12,441 bases of DNA from Acinetobacter sp. UBA6641. Its GTDB lineage: Bacteria > Pseudomonadota > Gammaproteobacteria > Pseudomonadales > Moraxellaceae. Both the position numbers and the translations under genes were made by a program. Location of the stretch: positions 20,895 to 33,335 of the forward strand of contig DKLL01000004.1 in the NCBI GenBank assembly GCA_002455755.1, written 5' to 3'. The stretch's first letter is position 1. Each line of letters opens with the position of its first letter. This document shows, one piece after another, positions 1 through 5,364 of the stretch. The notes beneath the pieces are model-generated. The model ran no database searches, was not told the DNA's origin, and worked only from the letters and a program-made list of their open reading frames with translations.

Positions 1-13
1 ATAAATATTTAAT

Positions 14-74
14 GATCATAGGTGTATGATCTATATGAATAATTTATAGAGGTGAATCTTTAGTTCATATAGAT
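14..74. repeat. Two overlapping inverted repeats in an AT-rich leader
   Basis: Two perfect inverted repeats are visible. GATCATA (14-20) and TATGATC (25-31) enclose a 4-base loop, and ATCTATATGAA (29-39) and TTCATATAGAT (64-74) enclose 24 bases. They share bases 29-31, so they could be alternative folds or overlapping protein-binding sites. The surrounding 1-145 is AT-rich and contains no convincing gene. Operator, recombinase arm sites and origin-type repeats are all possible. Confidence 0.45.
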
Positions 75-145
75 ATTCAATATTCAAATATTTAGTTTCT
101 ATAAAGAATTAAGAGCTATTAATTAAATTAAAAAACCTAAATTCA

Positions 146-235
146 CTTTCATAAGGCATAGCTGTCCCGCAAGGGCAAATGATGAAATTGCCCTCTGGTG
201 ATTACGGGAATTTGAAAGCTAAGAAATTATGAAAG
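146..235. repeat. Nested imperfect inverted repeat, about 90 bp
   Basis: Four arm pairs are nested in the correct order: CTTTCATAA (146-154) with TTATGAAAG (227-235); TAGCT (159-163) with AGCTA (217-221); TCCCG (165-169) with CGGGA (205-209); and GGGCAA (173-178) with TTGCCC (188-193), leaving a 9-base loop. The element lies just downstream of the leftward AlpA-like gene, so it could form a structured 3' RNA or a DNA cruciform. The distal part is not followed by a clear T-run, so it is not a plain terminator. Recombination site, structured RNA and protein-binding site are all open. Confidence 0.5.
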
Positions 236-249
236 TTATGCCAATAGAA

Positions 250-471
250 TTAGTGGCAAGGCAGGTTTCTCAGCCATTGCTCAACTTCATTTTCAACCCA
301 TGCAACGCTATTCATTCCCAGTTTTCGTGGCTTAGGAAAGTCTGGGTCATAACGCTTGGATTTTTGATCCAGCTTGTCATAAATGGTGGATCGGCTGATT
401 TGGCACTTGCTGATGACATCACGTAATTTCAACATACGCATAGTGTCAGTATGGTATTGATTATTTTGCAT
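250..471 (-). CDS. AlpA-family helix-turn-helix regulator
   Basis: This encodes a 73-residue DNA-binding protein of the AlpA / phage-regulator (MerR-like winged helix) type. The start at 471 is chosen because AGGAG lies 5 bases upstream; the frame stays open further upstream to 567 but without a comparable ribosome site. Visible family features are a helix-turn-helix core (ISRSTIYDKL, residues 25-34), the DFPKP motif (44-48), a tryptophan at 58 and the C-terminal EVEQW helix (62-66). Relatives of P4/CP4-57 AlpA regulate excision or other genes of mobile elements. The gene is divergent from the unknown gene at 577, with a 105-bp shared upstream region, so it may regulate that gene, itself or both. 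It is clearly homologous to the second AlpA-like gene at 8697. The target is not deducible. Confidence 0.85.
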   Translation of the reverse strand: MQNNQYHTDTMRMLKLRDVISKCQISRSTIYDKLDQKSKRYDPDFPKPRKLGMNSVAWVENEVEQWLRNLPCH

Positions 472-576
472 AAGTACTCCTATTGGGGTTTTAGCTAATT
501 GAATTGTATTATTAGAGTTTCTTTTCTGCGTAAAGAATAGTTCGAAGTTATTACGTATAAAAAACAAGGTTTTTCA

Positions 577-1854
577 ATGATATATAGAGATATATTAAAT
601 AGTGTTATTCGCTTGGTAATCGTTTACTCTTGTGAGCGAATGAAGATTTTGAACAAATATGAGGACATTGACAGAGGGTTATTTTTCTTAAATGAAGGGG
701 TAGTAAAGCCGAAGATCAGTCAATTTTTGAGTTCAAATTGCAAAAAACTTGAAATGGTCATTAGTGATAAATCTGAGGTTAAAAAGATATTTGAAGACTG
801 GGATGAGGAGAAAATAAAATTTGAGTTTTTACATTATTTTTGGGATTTTATGCAGGAACAGCCAATAGGTTATAATACAGCTCTGCTGAAGCATTGTAAT
901 TTAAGTCAGAAAAAGCTTGAGGCATTTATGTCCCGTCTAATGGCTGAAGTAAAGCAAGTCAGAAGCGATTATGAATTTCTTGATGATTACTACGAGTTTG
1001 CTGAGCAATTTTCAGTATCATCACTTCTCTCAAAAGATAAACTTAACGAGTCAATTTTTACTTATTATCGAATTTTTTATGAGCTAGAAACGAAAAAGCC
1101 TAAGTTAAGTATGAAAGAGGTTAATGAGCTTTTCTTAAAATTTATACAGCAAGTTCCTTATTATTCACCTTTTACACGCAAGTATCTCACAACTTTTTCC
1201 AGAGAACCTCATCATCTCAGTTTAACTGTACCTTTGAGCTTTGCATCGGGAGGGTTAGTGGATACTTTATTTCATTTCTTATTTCAGTTTATTCAAGAAT
1301 TATTTTATGTTGGGTACTTTAAAATAGATTTGAATTTGGCAAAAAATGATAAAGCTTCAGATCTAAAAAAAATATTTGAAAAACAGCAAATTGATCGTTT
1401 TGAAGAAAGTACTCGTATTATGGGTGCACTCTTTAATAGCCTTCCCAATCAATTACTAAAATCTTATAAAGCTTCGGTAAATAATGAATCTATAAATAAA
1501 ACTTTAATTAGTTTGTTGTTTGAGCAATGTCGGTCACAATTTGAAAATGATGTGCTGTTTTATCATGATTATTATGATACTTCATTCTTGAAAGATTTCT
1601 ACGAGATTGCTCCATATAAAATGGGTGAGAACAGTAAAAAGAAAAAGAGTCATATGTACAATGTTTTTTTTAAATTTTTAAAGCGTGGATTTGAAACTCA
1701 AGGTTTTACTGTTGATATAAAGACTGCAGGGGCCATTGATAAATGGACAATCAAAATTGCATATGGCAAAGAAAAATTTCAAGAAATAACCGGGGAGCAA
1801 ATCAGGATGAATCATAGAAATCGTAAATTGAAAAATTTGTTTAATTATGAATAA
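577..1854 (+). CDS. Hypothetical protein, 425 residues, possible cargo gene
   Basis: I do not recognise this protein. It is rich in Lys, Phe, Tyr, Leu and Glu, appears mostly helical, and has no Walker, HNH, PD-(D/E)XK, reverse-transcriptase or methyltransferase motif. One hydrophobic, aromatic segment (about residues 228-247, VDTLFHFLFQFIQELFYVGY) could be a membrane helix or a buried core helix. A lysine cluster (354-358) and a basic C-terminus (NHRNRKLKN, 412-420) suggest nucleic-acid or membrane-surface contact, but this is weak. The start is uncertain: the ATG at 577 has AAGG 7 bases upstream, while the ATG at 640 (residue 22, MKILNKYED) has only GTGAG nearby. The coding sequence is much richer in AT than the genes from 2005 to 8612, a sign of separate acquisition. 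It is divergent from an AlpA-type regulator and ends just before a terminator, so it is probably transcribed alone. A defence role is only a guess from context. Confidence 0.8.
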   Translation: MIYRDILNSVIRLVIVYSCERMKILNKYEDIDRGLFFLNEGVVKPKISQFLSSNCKKLEMVISDKSEVKKIFEDWDEEKIKFEFLHYFWDFMQEQPIGYNTALLKHCNLSQKKLEAFMSRLMAEVKQVRSDYEFLDDYYEFAEQFSVSSLLSKDKLNESIFTYYRIFYELETKKPKLSMKEVNELFLKFIQQVPYYSPFTRKYLTTFSREPHHLSLTVPLSFASGGLVDTLFHFLFQFIQELFYVGYFKIDLNLAKNDKASDLKKIFEKQQIDRFEESTRIMGALFNSLPNQLLKSYKASVNNESINKTLISLLFEQCRSQFENDVLFYHDYYDTSFLKDFYEIAPYKMGENSKKKKSHMYNVFFKFLKRGFETQGFTVDIKTAGAIDKWTIKIAYGKEKFQEITGEQIRMNHRNRKLKNLFNYE

Positions 1855-1869
1855 CTCAGGATAACTTTC

Positions 1870-1894
1870 GCAACCCTTTCAGGGGGGCTTTTTT
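1870..1894 (+). terminator. Probable intrinsic terminator of the 425-residue gene
   Basis: Sixteen bases after the stop codon, CCCT (1874-1877) pairs with AGGG (1881-1884) across a 3-base loop. An outer GC pair (1870-1871 with 1887-1888) may extend the stem, and six T follow (1889-1894). The stem is interrupted, so strength is moderate. Confidence 0.55.
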
Positions 1895-1960
1895 ACCCGT
1901 AATTTTTAACTTTTTTTCGTAATAATTTGGCGAACAAGCTAATAAAAAATTACGTGTTAA

Positions 1961-2000
1961 AGTGGAAAGCCAAGCAAGCTTTCCGCTTATTTTTTGTTTT
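1961..2000 (+). terminator. Intrinsic terminator between convergent genes
   Basis: A 10-bp stem, 1961-1970 with 1978-1987 (core GGAAAGC / GCTTTCC, one G-T pair), has a 7-base loop and is followed by TATTTTTTG on the + strand. It sits between the rightward 425-residue gene and the leftward lipoprotein pseudogene. On the - strand the T-run is offset by about 10 bases, so it would end leftward transcripts less efficiently. Confidence 0.65.
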
Positions 2001-2004
2001 GAAA

Positions 2005-2537
2005 TTACCCAATACGATAAGCATATGTGCCATTGGCGGTGCTGATGCTGACTTCACGAATGGACCCAACCTTGCAGCGCGGGTAGGCTAAAGCCGCTGA
2101 GCCGTAATGCATATTTTTATAATCATACATGCTGGTAATGCCGCAGTTGCCGCGGTTGACTTGAATGCCGGTAATGGTGGTGGGCTGATTGTTCAATGAA
2201 ATAATGTCGATCTTATCGCTATAGCCCGTCAATGAACCTTGCGATTCAGCACGGTAAACGCGTATGCAAATTCTTCTTCAGGCATGGCTTCACCTTCTTC
2301 ATCAGCAATCGAGGCCGTGTCCAAAGTTTCATTCTACATATCTGTTGCAGATGAAGCCGGCATTTCATCGTCGGGTAGCGTTTCGCTTAAATCCGTTTGC
2401 ATGAATTTCTGGGTTTTTGGATCAAGCTCTGCCTGTGGCTGATCAGTTTGCTGTTTGGCCTTATCTTGTGAAGGGCTGCAAGCACTGAGTAATGCTATCG
2501 ATAAGCAGGCAGCAGTGAATAATTTAATATGGGTCAT
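2005..2537 (-). pseudogene. Decayed lipoprotein gene, paralogue of the gene at 2799-3371
   Basis: The 5' part starts at 2537 (AGAAG 7 bases upstream) and encodes a lipoprotein signal (MTHIKLFTAACLSIALLSAC, lipobox LSAC), then a Gln/Asp-rich linker ending in ASSATDM before an in-frame TAG at 2334-2336. Past that stop, the same frame stays open through NETLDTASIADEEGEAMPEE to EFAYA. The sense reading then switches frame near 2255-2265, continuing as VYRAESQGSLTGYSD and on to the stop at 2005; this fits loss of one base. The C-terminal part (NC, then YG, then C, then IREVSISTANGTYAYRI) aligns with NC, YG, C, IKEVYLYTAHGKLTYSAI in the intact neighbour. It is therefore a tandem paralogue broken by a nonsense codon and a frameshift. 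A truncated lipoprotein of 68 residues could still be made. Two sequencing errors would be the alternative. Confidence 0.8.
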
Positions 2538-2693
2538 GTCATTCTTCTTGGTAAATGTTCTCTGTCTCAGTTCTTCCGGGGATTGAAACTTTTTGCGCTG
2601 ATTCAATGGATAGGCAGAATAAGCCAAGACAGAGGAAAGTAGTGTATGGGCCTGTGTTTAAGCAAGCTGATTTTGCGGGGGGTATAGTCCCTA

Positions 2694-2716
2694 GAGCGCT
2701 CGCCAGAGCGCGTTTT
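2694..2716 (+). other. GC-rich hairpin in the 261-bp gap between lipoprotein paralogues
   Basis: GCGCTC (2696-2701) pairs with GAGCGC (2706-2711) around the loop GCCA and is followed by GTTTT on the + strand. It resembles a weak terminator for rightward transcription or a stem in the leftward operon mRNA. Nothing else convincing is visible in 2538-2798; a short rightward frame there has no gene-like features. Confidence 0.3.
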
Positions 2717-2798
2717 AATGGTCAAGGCTCGCCTGATATTTAGCAGGGGCTTTAATCTTCATTACAGTGGCTGTCACGGCTTCAAGTATGGCTTGAGG

Positions 2799-3371
2799 TT
2801 ATTCATCGACAATGGCACTGTAGGTCAATTTGCCATGTGCGGTATAGAGGTAGACTTCCTTGATTTCGTCCGCTGTACAGCCTTTCAAGAGCAGATTGAA
2901 TTTATCACCGTAGTAGGTTCGCTTAGGAAATTCGACGGTGTACGGTTCAACGCCAGTGACCTTGCAGTTGGGATTGTCCATTTCCACCTTATCCAGCACA
3001 TCGTCAATTTCAGAAAAAACGTGTAAGCGTGTGGTATCCAAGACCGTCTCTGTGCGCACCTTAAATCCAACATAAGCTTCGGCCGGCCTAAACTTCACTT
3101 CAAGTGCTTCACCGGGCAATAGCTTTCTTTTCAGCTGCGGCGGCGGAATATCAACATTCTCAGCCCCTTCATAAATGCTGTCCGGGTCATAGCGGTCATG
3201 CGCGATGGCGGCTGCTTCAGCCTCACGCTCTTTTGCCTCATCTTTCGCGGCGCTGTCCTCAGGTGAAACAGATTTATGTGCGCTATCGGCAGCAGAAGCT
3301 GGGTTTTCAGGTGTTTTGCTGCAGGCGGTGAGCAGGGTAAAAATTGCAGCCGTGATGATCATTTTTTTCAT
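2799..3371 (-). CDS. Putative lipoprotein, 190 residues
   Basis: This encodes an exported lipoprotein of unknown role. Residues 1-17 are a type II signal peptide (MKKMIITAAIFTLLTAC) with lipobox LTAC, so Cys17 should be acylated and the protein anchored in the inner or outer membrane. An Ala/Glu/Lys-rich linker (about 18-60, including KDEAKEREAEAAA) leads to a folded C-terminal domain (about 85-190). Cys136 and Cys165 there are candidates for a periplasmic disulfide. The start at 3371 is preceded by AAAGGA 9 bases upstream; the frame is open further upstream, but that would put about 32 residues ahead of the signal and is unlikely. The C-terminal domain is shared with the decayed gene at 2005-2537, so the two arose by duplication. 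It follows the 138-residue gene by 50 bp in the same direction and is probably in its operon. Confidence 0.8.
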   Translation of the reverse strand: MKKMIITAAIFTLLTACSKTPENPASAADSAHKSVSPEDSAAKDEAKEREAEAAAIAHDRYDPDSIYEGAENVDIPPPQLKRKLLPGEALEVKFRPAEAYVGFKVRTETVLDTTRLHVFSEIDDVLDKVEMDNPNCKVTGVEPYTVEFPKRTYYGDKFNLLLKGCTADEIKEVYLYTAHGKLTYSAIVDE

Positions 3372-3421
3372 GGCGGTATGTCCTTTAAAATCGGGAAGGC
3401 GGATAAATCCAAAGGGCCTGA

Positions 3422-3838
3422 TTACGGCTGTGCGAACTGGGTGCGCTGCACATACTTCAGTACGCATAAGCCTTTGACATACAGCCAGCGATCATTGAAA
3501 TTTTCAGCGTGATAATCAAAAACCTGATAGGCAAAGTCATCCAGATCCATGAGTTTCTGCTCATGCAGATCTTTGCCTTCCCGAATGAGCCCATTCAAAT
3601 CACCGCTATAGATGAAATAGCGCAGAGGGTCATCTTTGGGGATCATTTGCCATTGCTTGCTGAGCGCTACAAACGCATTGCAATTGACATTGCCTTCACA
3701 GCGTTTCACTGCAGGCGCAGCAGAAGGGTCATCGACCAGCGCCATCACCTGCGCCATGTCTGCGTGACTGAAGACGGGTGCGGTTAGGCAGGCTGCAATC
3801 ACCCCGGATTGCAAAAAATTCTTGATCTGTTTATTCAT
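3422..3838 (-). CDS. Sec-exported hypothetical protein, 138 residues
   Basis: I do not recognise the family. The N-terminus is a typical Sec signal: NKQIKN basic start, a hydrophobic stretch over about 9-22, then SHA before DMA, giving likely cleavage after residue 26. The mature product would be a periplasmic or secreted protein of about 112 residues with three cysteines (47, 53 and 125). It is otherwise rich in Asp, Leu, Tyr and Trp, with a short KDLHEQKLMDLDDFAY helix-like stretch near 89-104. The start at 3838 has GGAA about 8 bases upstream. It lies between the 49-residue membrane protein and the 190-residue lipoprotein, with 50-bp gaps on both sides, consistent with one leftward transcript. 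A periplasmic partner role for the neighbouring lipoproteins is possible but not shown. Confidence 0.75.
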   Translation of the reverse strand: MNKQIKNFLQSGVIAACLTAPVFSHADMAQVMALVDDPSAAPAVKRCEGNVNCNAFVALSKQWQMIPKDDPLRYFIYSGDLNGLIREGKDLHEQKLMDLDDFAYQVFDYHAENFNDRWLYVKGLCVLKYVQRTQFAQP

Positions 3839-3888
3839 TAAAATCGTTCCAAATTATTGTTGTTGAGCATGTTTTTAATTGAATGACG

Positions 3889-4038
3889 TTACTTGAACAT
3901 GGACACCGGCCAAACAATGGCTTTGCCGAGGTTGTAGGCGTAGCTTCGGTCTGCTGTCGCGCTGCAGCCTTTTAAGTAGGCTGAGAACAGCAGGGCAATC
4001 AGCAGGTAAACCCCAATCAGATAATGTTTGATTTGCAT
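3889..4038 (-). CDS. Small membrane protein, 49 residues
   Basis: The start at 4038 is preceded by AGAGGT 6 bases upstream, which favours it over an open extension to 4134. The product has one hydrophobic segment (HYLIGVYLLIALLFSAYLKGC, about residues 5-25) and a short tail of TADRSYAYNLGKAIVWPVSMFK type. The GC just after the hydrophobic stretch is not a good lipobox, because the preceding residues are LK, so a single-span membrane protein is more likely than a lipoprotein. It starts 10 bp after the 92-residue lipoprotein gene and is almost certainly co-transcribed with it. I recall similar small proteins ending in a GK-(A/G)-(I/L)-(V/I)-WP-type tail from Acinetobacter accessory DNA, but the function is unknown. 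Confidence 0.7.
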   Translation of the reverse strand: MQIKHYLIGVYLLIALLFSAYLKGCSATADRSYAYNLGKAIVWPVSMFK

Positions 4039-4048
4039 ATTGGCACCT

Positions 4049-4327
4049 CTAGCGAGATTGGCAGTACTGTGCAGCACGCACCATCTGTTCACCAAAATCT
4101 GCAGGCAAATCCAGCTGGCTGACATTCTGTTCACTGAGTTTTTGCATCACCTGCGTTGAATAATTTGTTTCCAGCTGGTCATAGACACAGGAACAGGTTG
4201 AACGGTCTGTGCCGCCAGATTGGCATCCTGCATTAAATTCACGTTTGGATTTGCTTTCGCAGCCTGCTGAAGCGGCAGCCGCCAGCAGCGCAATGCCCAG
4301 TAAGGGCAGGCGATCAAAAAGAGACAT
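4049..4327 (-). CDS. Putative small Cys-rich lipoprotein, 92 residues
   Basis: The start is placed at 4327 (MSLFDRLPLL), with a weak GAGA-type ribosome site about 7 bases upstream. An ATG at 4342 would add five residues but has no ribosome site. The N-terminus is a signal-type hydrophobic stretch ending in AAAASAGC, a non-ideal lipobox with Cys23 as the likely acylated residue. The mature part has Cys35, Cys45, Cys47 (C-S-C) and Cys89, in the pattern C, nine residues, C-x-C, then a distant C near the C-terminus. This suggests disulfide bonding in the periplasm. It is followed after 10 bp by the 49-residue gene and preceded after 69 bp by the 46-residue membrane protein gene, all leftward. No function can be assigned. 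Confidence 0.75.
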   Translation of the reverse strand: MSLFDRLPLLGIALLAAAASAGCESKSKREFNAGCQSGGTDRSTCSCVYDQLETNYSTQVMQKLSEQNVSQLDLPADFGEQMVRAAQYCQSR

Positions 4328-4396
4328 CGTAATTCTCATCATAAATAGAGGATGATCGGCGTCTGATTTTAAGGAGGTACAGGCGATGACATGGTG

Positions 4397-4537
4397 TTAG
4401 GGGCGTGGCGGTTTATTCCAGCCAGCCACTTCAACCAGGAGCCAGAACAGCAGCATCATCAGCAAAAAGCCAATAACGGCCGGGCCCAGCCAGATCAGTA
4501 TCCCAATCATTAAAATCAGGCGTGCAATGATCTTCAT
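4397..4537 (-). CDS. Small hydrophobic membrane protein, 46 residues
   Basis: A short leftward frame starts with ATG at 4535-4537 and ends with TAA at 4397-4399. The product begins MKIIARLILMIGILIWLGPA, continues through a second hydrophobic run (VIGFLLMMLLFWLLVEVAGW) and ends NKPPRP. One long or two short membrane helices around a Gly-Pro kink are likely. The ribosome site is weak (TAGG only 3 bases before ATG), and the start codon overlaps a 12-bp palindrome. The coherent transmembrane pattern, polar C-terminus and position at the head of the leftward small-protein cluster support a real gene. A non-coding GC-rich stretch is the alternative. Confidence 0.6.
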   Translation of the reverse strand: MKIIARLILMIGILIWLGPAVIGFLLMMLLFWLLVEVAGWNKPPRP

Positions 4538-4548
4538 TGCCTAGGCAA
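4537..4548. promoter_or_regulatory. 12-bp perfect palindrome at a start codon
   Basis: TTGCCTAGGCAA is its own reverse complement. It abuts and slightly overlaps the start of the leftward 46-residue gene, where a bound protein or an RNA hairpin would affect initiation of the small-protein operon. No confident -35/-10 pair is visible upstream (4549-4640). Confidence 0.3.
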
Positions 4549-4591
4549 GGCAAATGAACCGTCAGGTTTAGACTGATGAGAAGGGATCGGG

Positions 4592-4789
4592 ATGCTGCAA
4601 ACAGCGGATAAGAAAACAGTCATGATTGACTCCTTGGAATTACAAGAAGTTCCGCCAAATCACTGTCAATTGATTATGGTGGCAGAACGAGAAGGGGTTG
4701 ACAGACTGGGATCCAAGGAACCAGCACGCACGAAGCGTCCCCCTCCCGTCCTACCGCAAAGGGGGACACGAGGGTTCCACGACATATAA
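4592..4789 (+). CDS. Doubtful small ORF, 65 codons
   Basis: An ATG at 4592 has AAGGGATCGGG directly upstream, an acceptable ribosome site. The first half (MLQTADKK, LELQEVPPNHCQLIMVAERE) reads like ordinary protein. From about residue 36 the frame runs into the inverted-repeat element at 4698-4828, and the remainder (Arg/Pro-rich, RPPPVLPQRGTRG) looks like translated repeat rather than protein. It may be a small gene whose 3' end was replaced by the element, a leader peptide, or not a gene at all. It is antisense to nothing annotated and divergent from the leftward small-protein cluster. Confidence 0.25.
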   Translation: MLQTADKKTVMIDSLELQEVPPNHCQLIMVAEREGVDRLGSKEPARTKRPPPVLPQRGTRGFHDI

Positions 4790-4828
4790 ACCGAATTTAT
4801 ATATCGTGCTGGATCAACGGTCTGTCAA
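4698..4828. repeat. 131-bp nested inverted-repeat element with three hairpins
   Basis: Outer arms TTGACAGAC (4698-4706) and GTCTGTCAA (4820-4828) are perfect. Inside them GATCCA (4710-4715) can pair with TGGATC (4810-4815). Alternatively CCAGCACG (4721-4728) pairs with CGTGCTGG (4805-4812). GGAACC (4717-4722) can pair with GGTTCC (4773-4778). GTCCCCCT (4737-4744) pairs with AGGGGGAC (4760-4767). CACGA plus ATATAAA (4778-4790) pairs with TTTATAT plus TCGTG (4796-4808), with one mismatch. The result is a stem enclosing at least two strong hairpins, with competing alternative pairings. Candidates are a non-autonomous mobile repeat (MITE or palindromic unit), a structured RNA, or a DNA-level recombination or origin site. 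Confidence 0.6.
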
Positions 4829-4893
4829 AACCGGCCGGCAATGTAGGCCAGCATGCTCATCATAATGCCAAGCGAAAAGCGGGTCAATTTCAT
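4825..4893 (-). CDS. Possible 22-residue hydrophobic micro-ORF
   Basis: ATG at 4891-4893 starts MKLTRFSLGIMMSMLAYIAG, and the frame ends with TGA at 4825-4827. The TGA lies inside the right outer arm of the 131-bp repeat element. The sequence resembles a single membrane helix with a basic start, as in membrane micropeptides or truncated signal peptides. Only a weak ribosome site (AGCAAGAA) precedes it. It may be the remnant of a longer gene cut by the repeat element. Apart from this and the element itself, 4549-5049 shows nothing I can support as a gene. Confidence 0.3.
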   Translation of the reverse strand: MKLTRFSLGIMMSMLAYIAGRF

Positions 4894-5049
4894 TTCTTGC
4901 TGATTGAACGGGGTGAGAATAAAAAATCAGCAAAAACAGATTGTAAATAATTTCAGATACATAACACCTGAATGAAGCAGAGGCTGAACTTCATCACTAG
5001 ATGGGTGAAGGCGCAGTTGATGCAAACAGACACTTTCAGGAGTTTTTTT

Positions 5050-5298
5050 ATGCCGTATCGAGATTTTGATCAGATTGAAGACGCCATGTTTCCGCAGCGG
5101 GAACCGTTAAAGCCGGTGGTGCAGAGCTCGGGTCTCGGCAATTCACCCACCACACTGGCTGTCTTGGGCATGTCTCTAGCAAAGTCACTGGGCTATTCAC
5201 CGTTTATTGGCGGTGTTGCCGGCGCGATGCTGGGTGGGGTGATTCTGGTGATTGCCGAGCAGACCCAGTCATCCCATCGTCCGCCATTTCGCAAATAG
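5050..5298 (+). CDS. Glycine-rich small membrane protein, 82 residues
   Basis: The start at 5050 (MPYRDFDQIEDAMF) is chosen because AGGAG lies 7 bases upstream; an in-frame ATG at 4972 has no ribosome site. A polar N-terminal third is followed by a Ser/Thr/Gly stretch. A hydrophobic segment (about residues 37-70) then carries small-residue spacing typical of glycine-zipper or tightly packed membrane helices (GYSPFIGGVAGAMLGGVILV). A short basic tail (SSHRPPFRK) ends the protein. It sits 66 bp upstream of the DUF932 gene in the same direction and may share its transcript. The function is unknown; a membrane pore, assembly factor or plasmid-maintenance peptide cannot be distinguished. Confidence 0.7.
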   Translation: MPYRDFDQIEDAMFPQREPLKPVVQSSGLGNSPTTLAVLGMSLAKSLGYSPFIGGVAGAMLGGVILVIAEQTQSSHRPPFRK

Positions 5299-5364
5299 CA
5301 CGCAGCTCATTGGTGCATTTTTATCAATTTCAATTTATTCATTATTTACTATCAGGATTATTGT

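Noticed and set aside
146..235. Integron attC site
   Set aside because: The nested repeat has a suggestive size and form, but the ends do not match the RYYYAAC / GTTRRRY core sites and no integron integrase is visible.
146..240. XerC/XerD (pdif-type) site common on Acinetobacter plasmids
   Set aside because: TTATGAAAG and CTTTCATAA resemble half-sites only loosely, and the 6-bp spaced pair of 11-bp sites is not present.
229..426. Rightward 65-codon frame opposite the first AlpA gene
   Set aside because: It lies antisense to a clearly conserved HTH protein, has no ribosome site and begins inside the nested repeat region.
2005..2232. Independent 75-codon gene starting at TTG 2232
   Set aside because: No signal peptide or ribosome site; it aligns with the C-terminal domain of the neighbouring lipoprotein and is the frameshifted end of the pseudogene.
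3104..3512. Several rightward frames across the lipoprotein and 138-residue genes
   Set aside because: They are antisense to genes with clear signal peptides and ribosome sites and show no protein-like features.
4972..5049. Longer N-terminus of the glycine-rich membrane protein
   Set aside because: ATG 4972 has no ribosome site, while ATG 5050 has AGGAG at 7 bases.
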